In this document: piece after piece, positions 1-5,375 of the stretch | How the letters are laid out: every line of letters begins with the position of its first letter | Position numbering within the stretch: position 1 is the stretch's first letter | From: JAAYDS01 sp039680625 | Lineage (GTDB): Bacteria; Chloroflexota; Anaerolineae; UBA1429 | Assembly: GCA_039680625.1 (NCBI GenBank) | Contig: JBDKSN010000035.1 | Coordinates: forward strand, 1 to 8,670 | DNA: 8,670 bases | Direction of reading: 5' to 3' | Translations under genes and position numbers: made by a program | Notes under the pieces: model-generated | Seen by the model: only the letters and a program-made list of their open reading frames with translations | What the model was told of the DNA's origin: nothing | Database searches by the model: none

Positions 1-48
1 ACGCTCCGGCTCGCCGCTCACCACGGCGAGGCGCTCCTCAGGCGCCAT
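1..48 (-). CDS. RluD-type pseudouridine synthase, N-terminal fragment (cut by window edge)
   Basis: Only the first 16 codons are in the window. The reading frame opens with ATG at 48-46 and runs without a stop to base 1, giving MAPEERLAVVSGEPER. The ending, acidic residues followed by a Glu-Arg that would lead into an LD-type sequence, resembles the beginning of large-subunit rRNA pseudouridine synthases of the RluD family, whose N-terminal S4-like domain starts this way. The position also fits: in many bacteria such a gene directly follows lspA. The start lies inside the end of lspA, with an 11-base overlap in a different frame, which suggests translational coupling. The identity is inferred from context plus a very short sequence and could be wrong. 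Confidence 0.45.
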   Translation of the reverse strand, partial: MAPEERLAVVSGEPER

Positions 49-574
49 CGGCCCCGCCCGCGCCCGGCTCGGTTGAAGAGGCGTCGCTGGCCGACTCCTC
101 ACCGCGCCCCTCATAGAATAAGGTGTATACGCCCAAGAGCACCGCCCCCACCACCAGGCAGCTATCGGCGACGTTGAACACGGGCCACCAGCGCAGGTCG
201 ACAAAGTCGGTGACCGCGCCGTCGCGCGCGAGGCGGTCGATGAGGTTGCCCACTGCGCCGCCGAGCATCAGGCCGAACACCACCGGCAGCACCCGCGGCA
301 GGTGCGGATAGCGCCACAGGTACCAGCCGATGCCGCCCACCACCAACACCGCCACCAGCGCGAACGTACCCCCCAGCCCTTGAAGCAGCCCAAAAGCCAC
401 GCCGCGGTTCTCGATGTGGGTCAGAGTCACCACCCGGTCGAGCCAGGGGATGGGCATGTAAGAGGTATTCAGGGGGATCGTCTCGCGCACCCACTGTTTG
501 GTGAGCTGGTCGGCGAGGATGATCAGCCCGCCGAGGATGATGGTGATGCAGATGGCCCGATAGCGCTCTTTCAC
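38..574 (-). CDS. lspA: Lipoprotein signal peptidase (signal peptidase II)
   Basis: This inner-membrane aspartyl protease removes the signal peptide from lipid-modified prolipoproteins. I start it at GTG 574-572, giving 178 residues, because GGAAGGAG lies five bases upstream. An ATG at 610 would add 12 residues without a comparable ribosome site. Family signatures are all visible: ADQLTK near residues 21-26, ENRGVAFG at 55-62, GNLIDR at 109-114 and FNVADS at 133-138. The two catalytic aspartates are therefore Asp113 and Asp137. Four hydrophobic segments lie at about 8-22, 70-87, 93-110 and 137-155, as expected. The last 20 or so residues form a hydrophilic Gly/Ala/Ser/Glu tail beyond the usual end of the domain. 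The next gene starts inside its 3' end. The family call is secure; the start is likely. Confidence 0.95.
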   Translation of the reverse strand: MKERYRAICITIILGGLIILADQLTKQWVRETIPLNTSYMPIPWLDRVVTLTHIENRGVAFGLLQGLGGTFALVAVLVVGGIGWYLWRYPHLPRVLPVVFGLMLGGAVGNLIDRLARDGAVTDFVDLRWWPVFNVADSCLVVGAVLLGVYTLFYEGRGEESASDASSTEPGAGGADGA

Positions 575-579
575 GCCGT

Positions 580-587
580 CTCCTTCC
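580..587 (-). promoter_or_regulatory. Ribosome binding site that sets the lspA start
   Basis: On the minus strand GGAAGGAG is followed by five bases (ACGGC) and then GTG at 574-572. It is a near-perfect Shine-Dalgarno sequence, and it argues that lspA starts at this GTG and not at the ATG 36 bases further upstream. Confidence 0.85.
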
Positions 588-631
588 GGGGTGGCTGGGG
601 CGCCGCGCATAGGGGCACGGCCGCTGCGTCC

Positions 632-661
632 TTGACAAGTAGGCAGTATAGCGCCAATAAT
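632..661 (+). promoter_or_regulatory. Sigma-70-type promoter for the aldose 1-epimerase gene
   Basis: A perfect -35 hexamer TTGACA (632-637) is followed by an 18-base spacer and AATAAT (656-661), five of six matches to the -10 consensus. It lies in the only AT-richer patch of this neighbourhood, between two divergent genes. Transcription would begin near 668, giving a leader of about 45 bases before the ATG at 712. The match is seen directly; its use is inferred. Confidence 0.65.
645..650 (-). promoter_or_regulatory. Possible -10 element for lspA
   Basis: The minus strand reads TATACT here, five of six matches to TATAAT, about 70 bases before the lspA start. The -35 region at about 669-674 (TTTCCG, 18-base spacer) is a poor match, so this is a weak candidate. 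It would overlap the spacer of the plus-strand promoter at 632-661, so the two could compete for polymerase. Confidence 0.35.
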
Positions 662-711
662 CCGCTTACGGAAACGAGTGCCATCGCCATCGATCTCGGA
701 GAGAGGCCACC

Positions 712-1698
712 ATGACCGCCTTCACCTTCACCCACGGCCGCCACCCACTCACCGGCTGGGAGACGCTCACCCTCACCGCCGAGGGCGCGCCCGCCACGTC
801 GGCCACCTTCACGCCCGAGGTGGGCTGCAACCTGCTCAGCCTCCAGGTGGAGGGCCAAGAGTACCTCGTCGACGTCGACACGTCCGAGGGCGCCCCGCGC
901 ATCTTGGGTACGCCGGTGCTCTATCCCACGCCCAACCGCGTACGCGACGGCGTGTTCTCCTTTGGCGGGCGCACCTTTCGCTTTCCGCCGAATAACGGCC
1001 GCAATTTCCTGCACGGCCTGGTGCGGGAAGAGCGCTGGCTTTGCGACGAGCCGGTCATCGGCGACGACCACATTTCGGTCACCGCGCATATCCGCCTCGC
1101 GCCCGACGCCCCCGCGCCCGGCCCGGCGCTATACCGCCTGTTCCCCATCGCCAACACGCTATGGCTCACCTACACCCTGCGCCCGGGCGAACTGGGCCTG
1201 ACTTTCCGCGTCAGCAACGACGACCCCGCACAAGAGCTGCCCTTTGGCCTGGCCATCCACCCGTATTTCGCGGTGATCGGCGCCCGCGACGAGGTGCGCC
1301 TGCAGGTGCCCGCCACCCGCTGGATGGAGGCGCACGAGCTGTTGCCGACAGGCCGGCTGCTCCCGCTGGACCAAGGTCCCGCCGACCTCACCACGCCCAC
1401 CAGCCTGGCCAGCCTCGACCTCGACGACGTCTTCTGGGGCATGGACCCCGCCCGGCCGGCGCAGATCGAGTATCTCGCCATCGGCAAGCGCGTGACGCTC
1501 TTGGCCGACGCCTTTTTCACCCACGCCGTGGTCTACACGCCCGCTGGCCGGCCGTTCTTTTGCATCGAGAACCAGTCCTGCGCGACAGATGCACACAACC
1601 TCTATGCGCGTGGTTTGCAGAACGCGGCGCACCTGGCCATCCTGCCGCCGGGCGGCGCGCTCGAGGTGTCCATTCGCTTGCGCGTGAGCGACCTATAG
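712..1698 (+). CDS. Aldose 1-epimerase (galactose mutarotase family)
   Basis: A cytoplasmic enzyme that interconverts alpha and beta anomers of a hexose, classically galactose feeding the Leloir pathway. The 328-residue length is normal for the beta-sandwich GalM superfamily. Landmarks are TPNRVRDG at 73-80 with the substrate-binding Arg76, FLHGL at 99-103 with His101, FGLAIHPYF at 178-186 with the proposed general acid His183, and FCIENQ at 283-288 with the proposed general base Glu286. The catalytic triad of the family is thus complete. ATG 712 is preceded by GGAGAGAGG (698-706) at a good distance and by a consensus-like promoter. No galactose kinase or uridylyltransferase gene is nearby, so the true sugar is unknown; another hexose, or a hexose-6-phosphate mutarotase role, is possible. 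The family call is secure, the substrate is not. Confidence 0.9.
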   Translation: MTAFTFTHGRHPLTGWETLTLTAEGAPATSATFTPEVGCNLLSLQVEGQEYLVDVDTSEGAPRILGTPVLYPTPNRVRDGVFSFGGRTFRFPPNNGRNFLHGLVREERWLCDEPVIGDDHISVTAHIRLAPDAPAPGPALYRLFPIANTLWLTYTLRPGELGLTFRVSNDDPAQELPFGLAIHPYFAVIGARDEVRLQVPATRWMEAHELLPTGRLLPLDQGPADLTTPTSLASLDLDDVFWGMDPARPAQIEYLAIGKRVTLLADAFFTHAVVYTPAGRPFFCIENQSCATDAHNLYARGLQNAAHLAILPPGGALEVSIRLRVSDL

Positions 1699-1763
1699 CG
1701 CACTCGGCTTGGCGCTGTGCGCCTAGTCCGATCGTCGCCGTCCGCCATCGCCTGTTTGTGAAA

Positions 1764-1768
1764 AGGAG
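1764..1768 (+). promoter_or_regulatory. Ribosome binding site that sets the start of the ferric-reductase-like gene
   Basis: AGGAG within AAAAGGAGC lies seven bases before ATG 1776. The open frame continues upstream to 1041, but that part only overlaps the epimerase gene in another frame. This site marks the real start. Confidence 0.8.
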
Positions 1769-1775
1769 CTTGCCG

Positions 1776-2393
1776 ATGACCACTCGCTCGCATGCCAGCC
1801 TGTGGTGGCTGGCCCTGCCCTTTTGCCTCGTGCTCGTCCTCACCCTCGCGCTCACCCTGCCCCGCGGCGTCGCGTTCGACGTTTATTCGCTGGCGCGGAT
1901 AGCGGCGCTCCTCGGCTACCAACTGGTCTTTCTCTCGGTGCTCTCATCGGCGCTGGTGCGCCCGCTGGTCAAGACGTTCGGCCGGCCCTTTATCGGTCTG
2001 CACCACATCCTGGCCATCAGCGGCCTGGTCTGTCTCGCCGCGCACGCCGCCCTGGTGAACATCGCCTGGGGCGAGAGCCTCCCCGAGGGCGGCTCGCTGG
2101 CCGACTTCTTACACTTGGCGGGCGAGCCGGCGCTCGGGCTGTTCGTGCTGGCCGCGCTCGGCGCCGTGTTCCGCAAGCGGTTGAAGGGCGCCTGGCCCGT
2201 CGTGCACGCGCTGACCTATGTGGCCTTTCTGCTGGGCACCATCCACGCCACCACGGCGCCCTTTACCACCGACCTGCAATCCACGGGCGTGCGCGTGGTC
2301 GCCTGGCTGATGGCCCTGGTCGTGGTGGGCGTATTCGTGGCGCGGCGCACCCTGCTCAAGCGGCCGGCCCCCGCCAGCCGACGCAGCCGTTAG
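1776..2393 (+). CDS. Ferric-reductase-like transmembrane haem protein, stand-alone membrane domain
   Basis: A 205-residue integral membrane protein resembling the ferric reductase-like transmembrane domain shared by NADPH oxidases, ferric reductases and MsrQ/YedZ. About six hydrophobic segments are visible, at roughly 11-28, 40-62, 74-96, 116-132, 142-159 and 172-189. Histidines fall in the pattern expected for haem ligation between two helices: His76/His77 and His90 in the third segment, and His144 and His157 in the fifth. There is no FAD- or NAD-binding domain, so electrons must come from a partner that is not encoded nearby; in MsrQ the partner is the methionine sulfoxide reductase MsrP. 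The C-terminus is short and basic. It lies 77 bases after the epimerase on the same strand and may be co-transcribed, though no functional link is obvious. Haem binding and electron donor are inferred. Confidence 0.8.
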   Translation: MTTRSHASLWWLALPFCLVLVLTLALTLPRGVAFDVYSLARIAALLGYQLVFLSVLSSALVRPLVKTFGRPFIGLHHILAISGLVCLAAHAALVNIAWGESLPEGGSLADFLHLAGEPALGLFVLAALGAVFRKRLKGAWPVVHALTYVAFLLGTIHATTAPFTTDLQSTGVRVVAWLMALVVVGVFVARRTLLKRPAPASRRSR

Positions 2394-2401
2394 TCGACAA
2401 A

Positions 2402-2429
2402 CAACGGCAGGCGTTGCGGCCTGCCGTTG
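2402..2429. terminator. Hairpin between convergent genes, probable bidirectional terminator
   Basis: CAACGGCAGGC (2402-2412) and GCCTGCCGTTG (2419-2429) form a perfect 11-bp stem closing a six-base loop. It starts nine bases after the stop of the ferric-reductase-like gene and lies 20 bases beyond the stop of the minus-strand gene ending at 2450. On the plus strand no T run follows. On the minus strand the stem runs into TTTGTCGAC, a weak T-rich tail, so termination is better supported in that direction. Confidence 0.7.
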
Positions 2430-2449
2430 GTCCAGATGGCGCGTCTGGG

Positions 2450-3586
2450 CTAGAGCGAGTCTAGCTCGTCATTGGCCTCGCGCTCGAGATCATCGAGATC
2501 ACGCTCGTCGAGCGGGCGGGTGCCGCCCTCGTCGCCGGGCGCATTTGCCGATCCCTCGTCGGGCGCGGCGTCGATCGTCGTCCATGGCCGAGAGGCCGGC
2601 TCAGTGGGCGGCCGCGAGTTCGGGCCCCCATTCAACGTCCAGAGGGGGTCGAGCCGCGTGCCAAACCGCGTGAGCACCACGGCGCCCACCCCCCAGCAGA
2701 CTGCCAACGCGGCGGCCAGCACCCCCAGACAGGGCACCAGGGCGAGCACTCCGATGACGAACGCACCCACGCCGGCCTGTGCCACGGGGCTGGCCTGGAT
2801 CTTGAACCAGGTCAAGGCCTTGTCTCCCACCAGGTGGGCCAGCGCTGCCCAGCCCAGCACCACGCATACCGCCAGGCCCAGCGCCAGCACCACGGCCACG
2901 GGGATGCCGATGCAGAGGACCACCAGCAGCGGGATCAGCACGGCCACGACGAGCGCCGTGAGCAGGCCAATGCCCAGCGAGAGCAGCGGCGAAGAGAGCA
3001 TCACCCGGCGCGTGTTGTGCACATTCTCGGGCACTACGGCCATCGCCGCCACGGTGAGCAAGAGCGAGACCAGCAGGAACCCGCCCTTGCCCCAGCCCCC
3101 TTCTGGCTTGGGCGTCGTGGGCACCGGCCGTTGCGCATCGGCGCCCAGCTGGGCCAGGCCCCATTTCCCCGGGGCGTTGGGCAGATGCGACCAGATCTCG
3201 GCCACATCGCCCTGGAATACCTCGCCCTCGACCACGGCCTCGGGATCGCGATAGCGCAGCGTGCCCGTCACCGAGACGTCTCCGTGCACGTGCGCACCCT
3301 TGGCGAGCGACACCGTGCCGCCGACCACCGCCACGGAGCCATCGACCTCGCCGGCGATCTCGGCGTTGCCGCCGATCACCGCCAGATCGCCCGTCAGGCG
3401 GCTTCCCGGCTGCAGGGTGATCTGCCCGCCAATCAACACCAGGTCACCCTGGCGCACCTGGCCCTCTTCGAGCGTGACCAGCTGCCCCAGCAACACCGTA
3501 CCGCCTTCGTCGGCCAGCACGGGCATCGCCAGCAGAACCAGCGCCAACGCCAGGGACAGCGCGATCGAGCACATCAGCCGCTTCAT
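2450..3586 (-). CDS. Bactofilin-like beta-helix protein with signal peptide and membrane domain
   Basis: Function unknown. The 378-residue protein has four parts. A signal peptide covers about 1-25, with likely cleavage after VLA. A polymer-forming, bactofilin-like region covers about 45-110, in which a GD-hydrophobic-GG unit recurs: GDLVLIGG 47-54, GDLAVIGG 66-73, GSVAVVGG 83-90, GDVSVTG 102-108. A Pro/Gly linker follows, then a strongly hydrophobic region at about 169-306 with some five membrane segments. The cytoplasmic-type tail (312-378) is rich in Asp and Glu. The beta-helix would lie outside the membrane, unlike classical cytoplasmic bactofilins. Its ATG overlaps the stop of the anti-sigma gene (ATGA), with GGGGG five bases upstream, so the two are translationally coupled. 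The context suggests an envelope-stress effector or sensor partner of the sigma/anti-sigma pair; this is inference. Confidence 0.75.
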   Translation of the reverse strand: MKRLMCSIALSLALALVLLAMPVLADEGGTVLLGQLVTLEEGQVRQGDLVLIGGQITLQPGSRLTGDLAVIGGNAEIAGEVDGSVAVVGGTVSLAKGAHVHGDVSVTGTLRYRDPEAVVEGEVFQGDVAEIWSHLPNAPGKWGLAQLGADAQRPVPTTPKPEGGWGKGGFLLVSLLLTVAAMAVVPENVHNTRRVMLSSPLLSLGIGLLTALVVAVLIPLLVVLCIGIPVAVVLALGLAVCVVLGWAALAHLVGDKALTWFKIQASPVAQAGVGAFVIGVLALVPCLGVLAAALAVCWGVGAVVLTRFGTRLDPLWTLNGGPNSRPPTEPASRPWTTIDAAPDEGSANAPGDEGGTRPLDERDLDDLEREANDELDSL

Positions 3587-4182
3587 GCTCGCCCCCTTTC
3601 AGGGCGCGCGGCCGCAGACCCATCGTCCGGCTCACCGGGCGCGGCCCCCGTCCGCGAGTGTATGGCGTGCGTCACCGCCCACGCCCAGGTGAGCGCCAAC
3701 AGCACCGCCACCAGGGTCCACACGACGATCACCTTCAGCCCCCCGCCCAGCAGCACAGCCTCGCCGATCACCCACAGCGGGGCCAACACGGCGCGCACCA
3801 GGTCGAACGTCTGCCCGGCAAGCTGTGTCAGGGCCACGGCAAAGGCGTTGTCGGCACCGGCCGCCTGGGCCACGCGCATGGCCGGGAGCACTACACCCAC
3901 CACCACCAGCGACACGCTGAGGATGCCGATCAGCCCGCGGCGCAGGGCGCGTTCACGGCGCGCGCGTCGTTGTACGGCGGTCAGCACGCGGCCAGTCAGC
4001 TCTAGGGGCACGGCCTCGGGCGGCGCACCGTCGAGCAGCGCCTCGACGTCTTGCAGCGCCGCACCAGCCCTGCGGCACGACGCACAATGCGCCAGGTGCC
4101 GGGCCAGCGCCTGCTCTTGGGCCAGGGGCAGGCGGCCATCACAAAGCTGGGTGAGCAGCCTTCGCGCCTCACTGCATTCCAT
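3583..4182 (-). CDS. Membrane-anchored zinc-finger anti-sigma factor
   Basis: This protein should hold the neighbouring ECF sigma factor inactive at the membrane and release it on an envelope signal. I start it at ATG 4182-4180 (199 residues), 14 bases after the sigma stop and preceded by AGGGGG; the open frame extends 56 codons upstream but only inside the sigma gene. The N-terminus carries the zinc anti-sigma signature: Cys3, then His29-x3-Cys33-x2-Cys36 (HLAHCASC). A basic stretch (72-82) precedes a membrane segment at about 83-103. A loop with a second hydrophobic stretch (131-148) follows, then another membrane segment at 150-170 and a short hydrophilic tail. Its stop overlaps the start of the bactofilin-like gene. 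The family call is strong; the signal sensed cannot be read from the sequence. Confidence 0.88.
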   Translation of the reverse strand: MECSEARRLLTQLCDGRLPLAQEQALARHLAHCASCRRAGAALQDVEALLDGAPPEAVPLELTGRVLTAVQRRARRERALRRGLIGILSVSLVVVGVVLPAMRVAQAAGADNAFAVALTQLAGQTFDLVRAVLAPLWVIGEAVLLGGGLKVIVVWTLVAVLLALTWAWAVTHAIHSRTGAAPGEPDDGSAAARPERGRA

Positions 4183-4187
4183 GGTTT

Positions 4188-4193
4188 CCCCCT
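4188..4193 (-). promoter_or_regulatory. Ribosome binding site that sets the anti-sigma start
   Basis: AGGGGG on the minus strand ends five bases before ATG 4182. It lies in the 14-base gap after the sigma stop codon and supports starting the anti-sigma factor with MECSEARRLL. Confidence 0.75.
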
Positions 4194-4196
4194 GAT

Positions 4197-4781
4197 TCAG
4201 TGCACATCGGTCGACGACACGGCGGGCGATGGCTCCTCTGCCGCCAAGAGCGCGGCCATCGCCTCTCGAGCGCGGTGCAATCGAGACTTGACCGCGCTTT
4301 CGGTAGTGCCGGTGATCTCGGCGATCTCGCCATACGACTTGTCGTGCCAATAGCGCAAGATGATGACCAGCCGATATTGCGGCTGCAGGAATTGGAGCAA
4401 GCGCCGCACGCGCGCATCGCGCTCGTTGGTCAGGGTGCGGTCTTCGGGCTTGGGATCATCGGCAGGCAGCCAGCGCGATGCGGCGATCTCTTCCATCGAC
4501 ACCTGTCCGCCGCGCCGTCGACGTAGCCGGTCGATACAATAGTGCGAAGCCACCGAGAGCACCCAAGAAGAGAGCTTGCGGCTCGGATCATAGGTGTCGA
4601 GCTTGGACCACACGCGGATGAACGCCTCATGCGTGGCGTCCTCAGCCTCGGCGCTCGTGCCCAACATACGATAAGCCAGGTTATAGACGGGCAATTGGTA
4701 CGCCGCGACGAGCTGAGCGAATGCATGCTCATCTCCTCGCCGGGCTTGCTCCACCCAGTCGAGTTCCCGGTCCACACCCAC
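4197..4781 (-). CDS. ECF-family RNA polymerase sigma factor (sigma-E type)
   Basis: A group 4 sigma factor of 194 residues that redirects RNA polymerase to a small regulon. Region 2 covers about 20-90, with the hallmark EDATHEAFIRVWSKL (47-61) followed by the promoter-melting helix and a very basic end (RLRRRR, 85-90). A linker containing WLPADDPKPED (104-114) joins it to region 4 at about 125-180. There LQPQYRLVIILRYWHDKSYGEIA (132-154) leads into the helix-turn-helix TESAVKSRLHRARE (160-173). No extra C-terminal domain is present. The start is GTG 4781, with GGAGG nine bases upstream; a second in-frame GTG at 4775 is an alternative. It is followed 14 bases later by its anti-sigma factor. 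Such factors often activate their own promoter; a candidate is described in the upstream gap. Confidence 0.92.
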   Translation of the reverse strand: MGVDRELDWVEQARRGDEHAFAQLVAAYQLPVYNLAYRMLGTSAEAEDATHEAFIRVWSKLDTYDPSRKLSSWVLSVASHYCIDRLRRRRGGQVSMEEIAASRWLPADDPKPEDRTLTNERDARVRRLLQFLQPQYRLVIILRYWHDKSYGEIAEITGTTESAVKSRLHRAREAMAALLAAEEPSPAVSSTDVH

Positions 4782-4807
4782 CCGCCCATGCCTCCACCAG
4801 CCAATAC

Positions 4808-4822
4808 GAGGCCAGAGGCCTC
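4808..4822. repeat. Short inverted repeat in the gap before the sigma gene
   Basis: GAGGCC and GGCCTC form a perfect 6-bp inverted repeat around AGA. It lies in the 98-bp gap between the phosphoesterase stop and the sigma start. No T run follows on the minus strand, so it is a weak terminator at best; an operator or leader hairpin is possible. A separate 10-bp palindrome, GCGACGTCGC, lies at 4841-4850. Confidence 0.35.
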
Positions 4823-4830
4823 ATGGTTTC

Positions 4831-4856
4831 TTACGCAGGCGCGACGTCGCGGTTGC
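4831..4856 (-). promoter_or_regulatory. Candidate ECF-type promoter upstream of the sigma gene
   Basis: On the minus strand GCAACC (4856-4851) is followed, after 15 bases, by CGTAA (4835-4831). This resembles the AAC-type -35 and CGT-type -10 motifs recognised by many ECF sigma factors, though the spacer is slightly short. It would place transcription start near 4826, about 45 bases before the GTG. The match is partial in a GC-rich background and is offered as a hypothesis for autoregulation. Confidence 0.3.
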
Positions 4857-4879
4857 GCCAGAGGGGGCCAGCGCGCTGC

Positions 4880-5362
4880 CTAGAGCTCGATGATCTCGGC
4901 GCGCGCCGTGTCGGCGTCATACAGGGCGATGCTGCTCACGCCAAAGCGCCCCATGACCTCGCCGGGGTTGAGCAACAGCGTGCGGCCCATCGTGGCCAGG
5001 CTCCGCTGGTGATTGTGCCCGTAGCACACCAGATCATAGGTCCCACCGCGCGCCAATGCCCGCCCGATGTGCGGATAGTGCGTCAGCGCCACCTGCCGCT
5101 CGCCCAACGTCAGCTCGGCCAGGTCTCCGTGCAGGGTCACCTTGCCCCGCGCCGCCTGCTCGGCGATGTGCAGGCGGTCGCCGTCGTTATTGCCCCACAC
5201 CAGGTGGATCGGCCCGGCGAACGCGCCGGCGATGATGCCCATGGTAAAGGGCGCGCACAGGTCGCCCAAGAGCAGCAGCGCATCGCAACCCGCCGCGCGC
5301 GCCAGCGCCCTTTCCAGCGCCCACACGTTGTCGTGGATGTCTGACAAGATCGCCACCTGCAT
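4880..5362 (-). CDS. YfcE/MJ0936-type metallophosphoesterase
   Basis: A small (160-residue) cytoplasmic calcineurin-like phosphoesterase that should use two metal ions to hydrolyse a phosphodiester or phosphomonoester; the natural substrate of this family is generally not known. All metal-binding motifs are present in order: SDIHDN at 7-12 (Asp8, His10), GDL at 33-35 (Asp34), GNND at 57-60, THYPH at 94-98 (His95) and GHNH at 115-118. The third motif has Asn where the wider superfamily has His (GNHD), a substitution typical of the YfcE branch. The length matches the family, without extra domains. GGAGG lies six bases before ATG 5362, and the gene starts 13 bases after cinA ends, so the two are probably co-transcribed. 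Confidence 0.9.
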   Translation of the reverse strand: MQVAILSDIHDNVWALERALARAAGCDALLLLGDLCAPFTMGIIAGAFAGPIHLVWGNNDGDRLHIAEQAARGKVTLHGDLAELTLGERQVALTHYPHIGRALARGGTYDLVCYGHNHQRSLATMGRTLLLNPGEVMGRFGVSSIALYDADTARAEIIEL

Positions 5363-5375
5363 CGCTCGCCTCCGA

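Noticed and set aside
1698..1722. Possible terminator after the epimerase (GCGCAC...GTGCGC)
   Set aside because: The six-base arms enclose a long loop, compete with another pairing, and no T run follows; read-through into the next gene seems as likely.
1041..1775. Long in-frame extension upstream of the ferric-reductase-like gene, giving a 450-residue frame
   Set aside because: The extension is Arg/Pro/His-rich, lies over the epimerase gene in another frame, and the good ribosome site is at 1764-1768. No fusion protein is supported.
2834..4195. 453-codon plus-strand open frame
   Set aside because: It lies antisense to the anti-sigma and beta-helix genes, its translation is His/Gln/Arg-rich without domains, and it is a by-product of GC-rich codon use.
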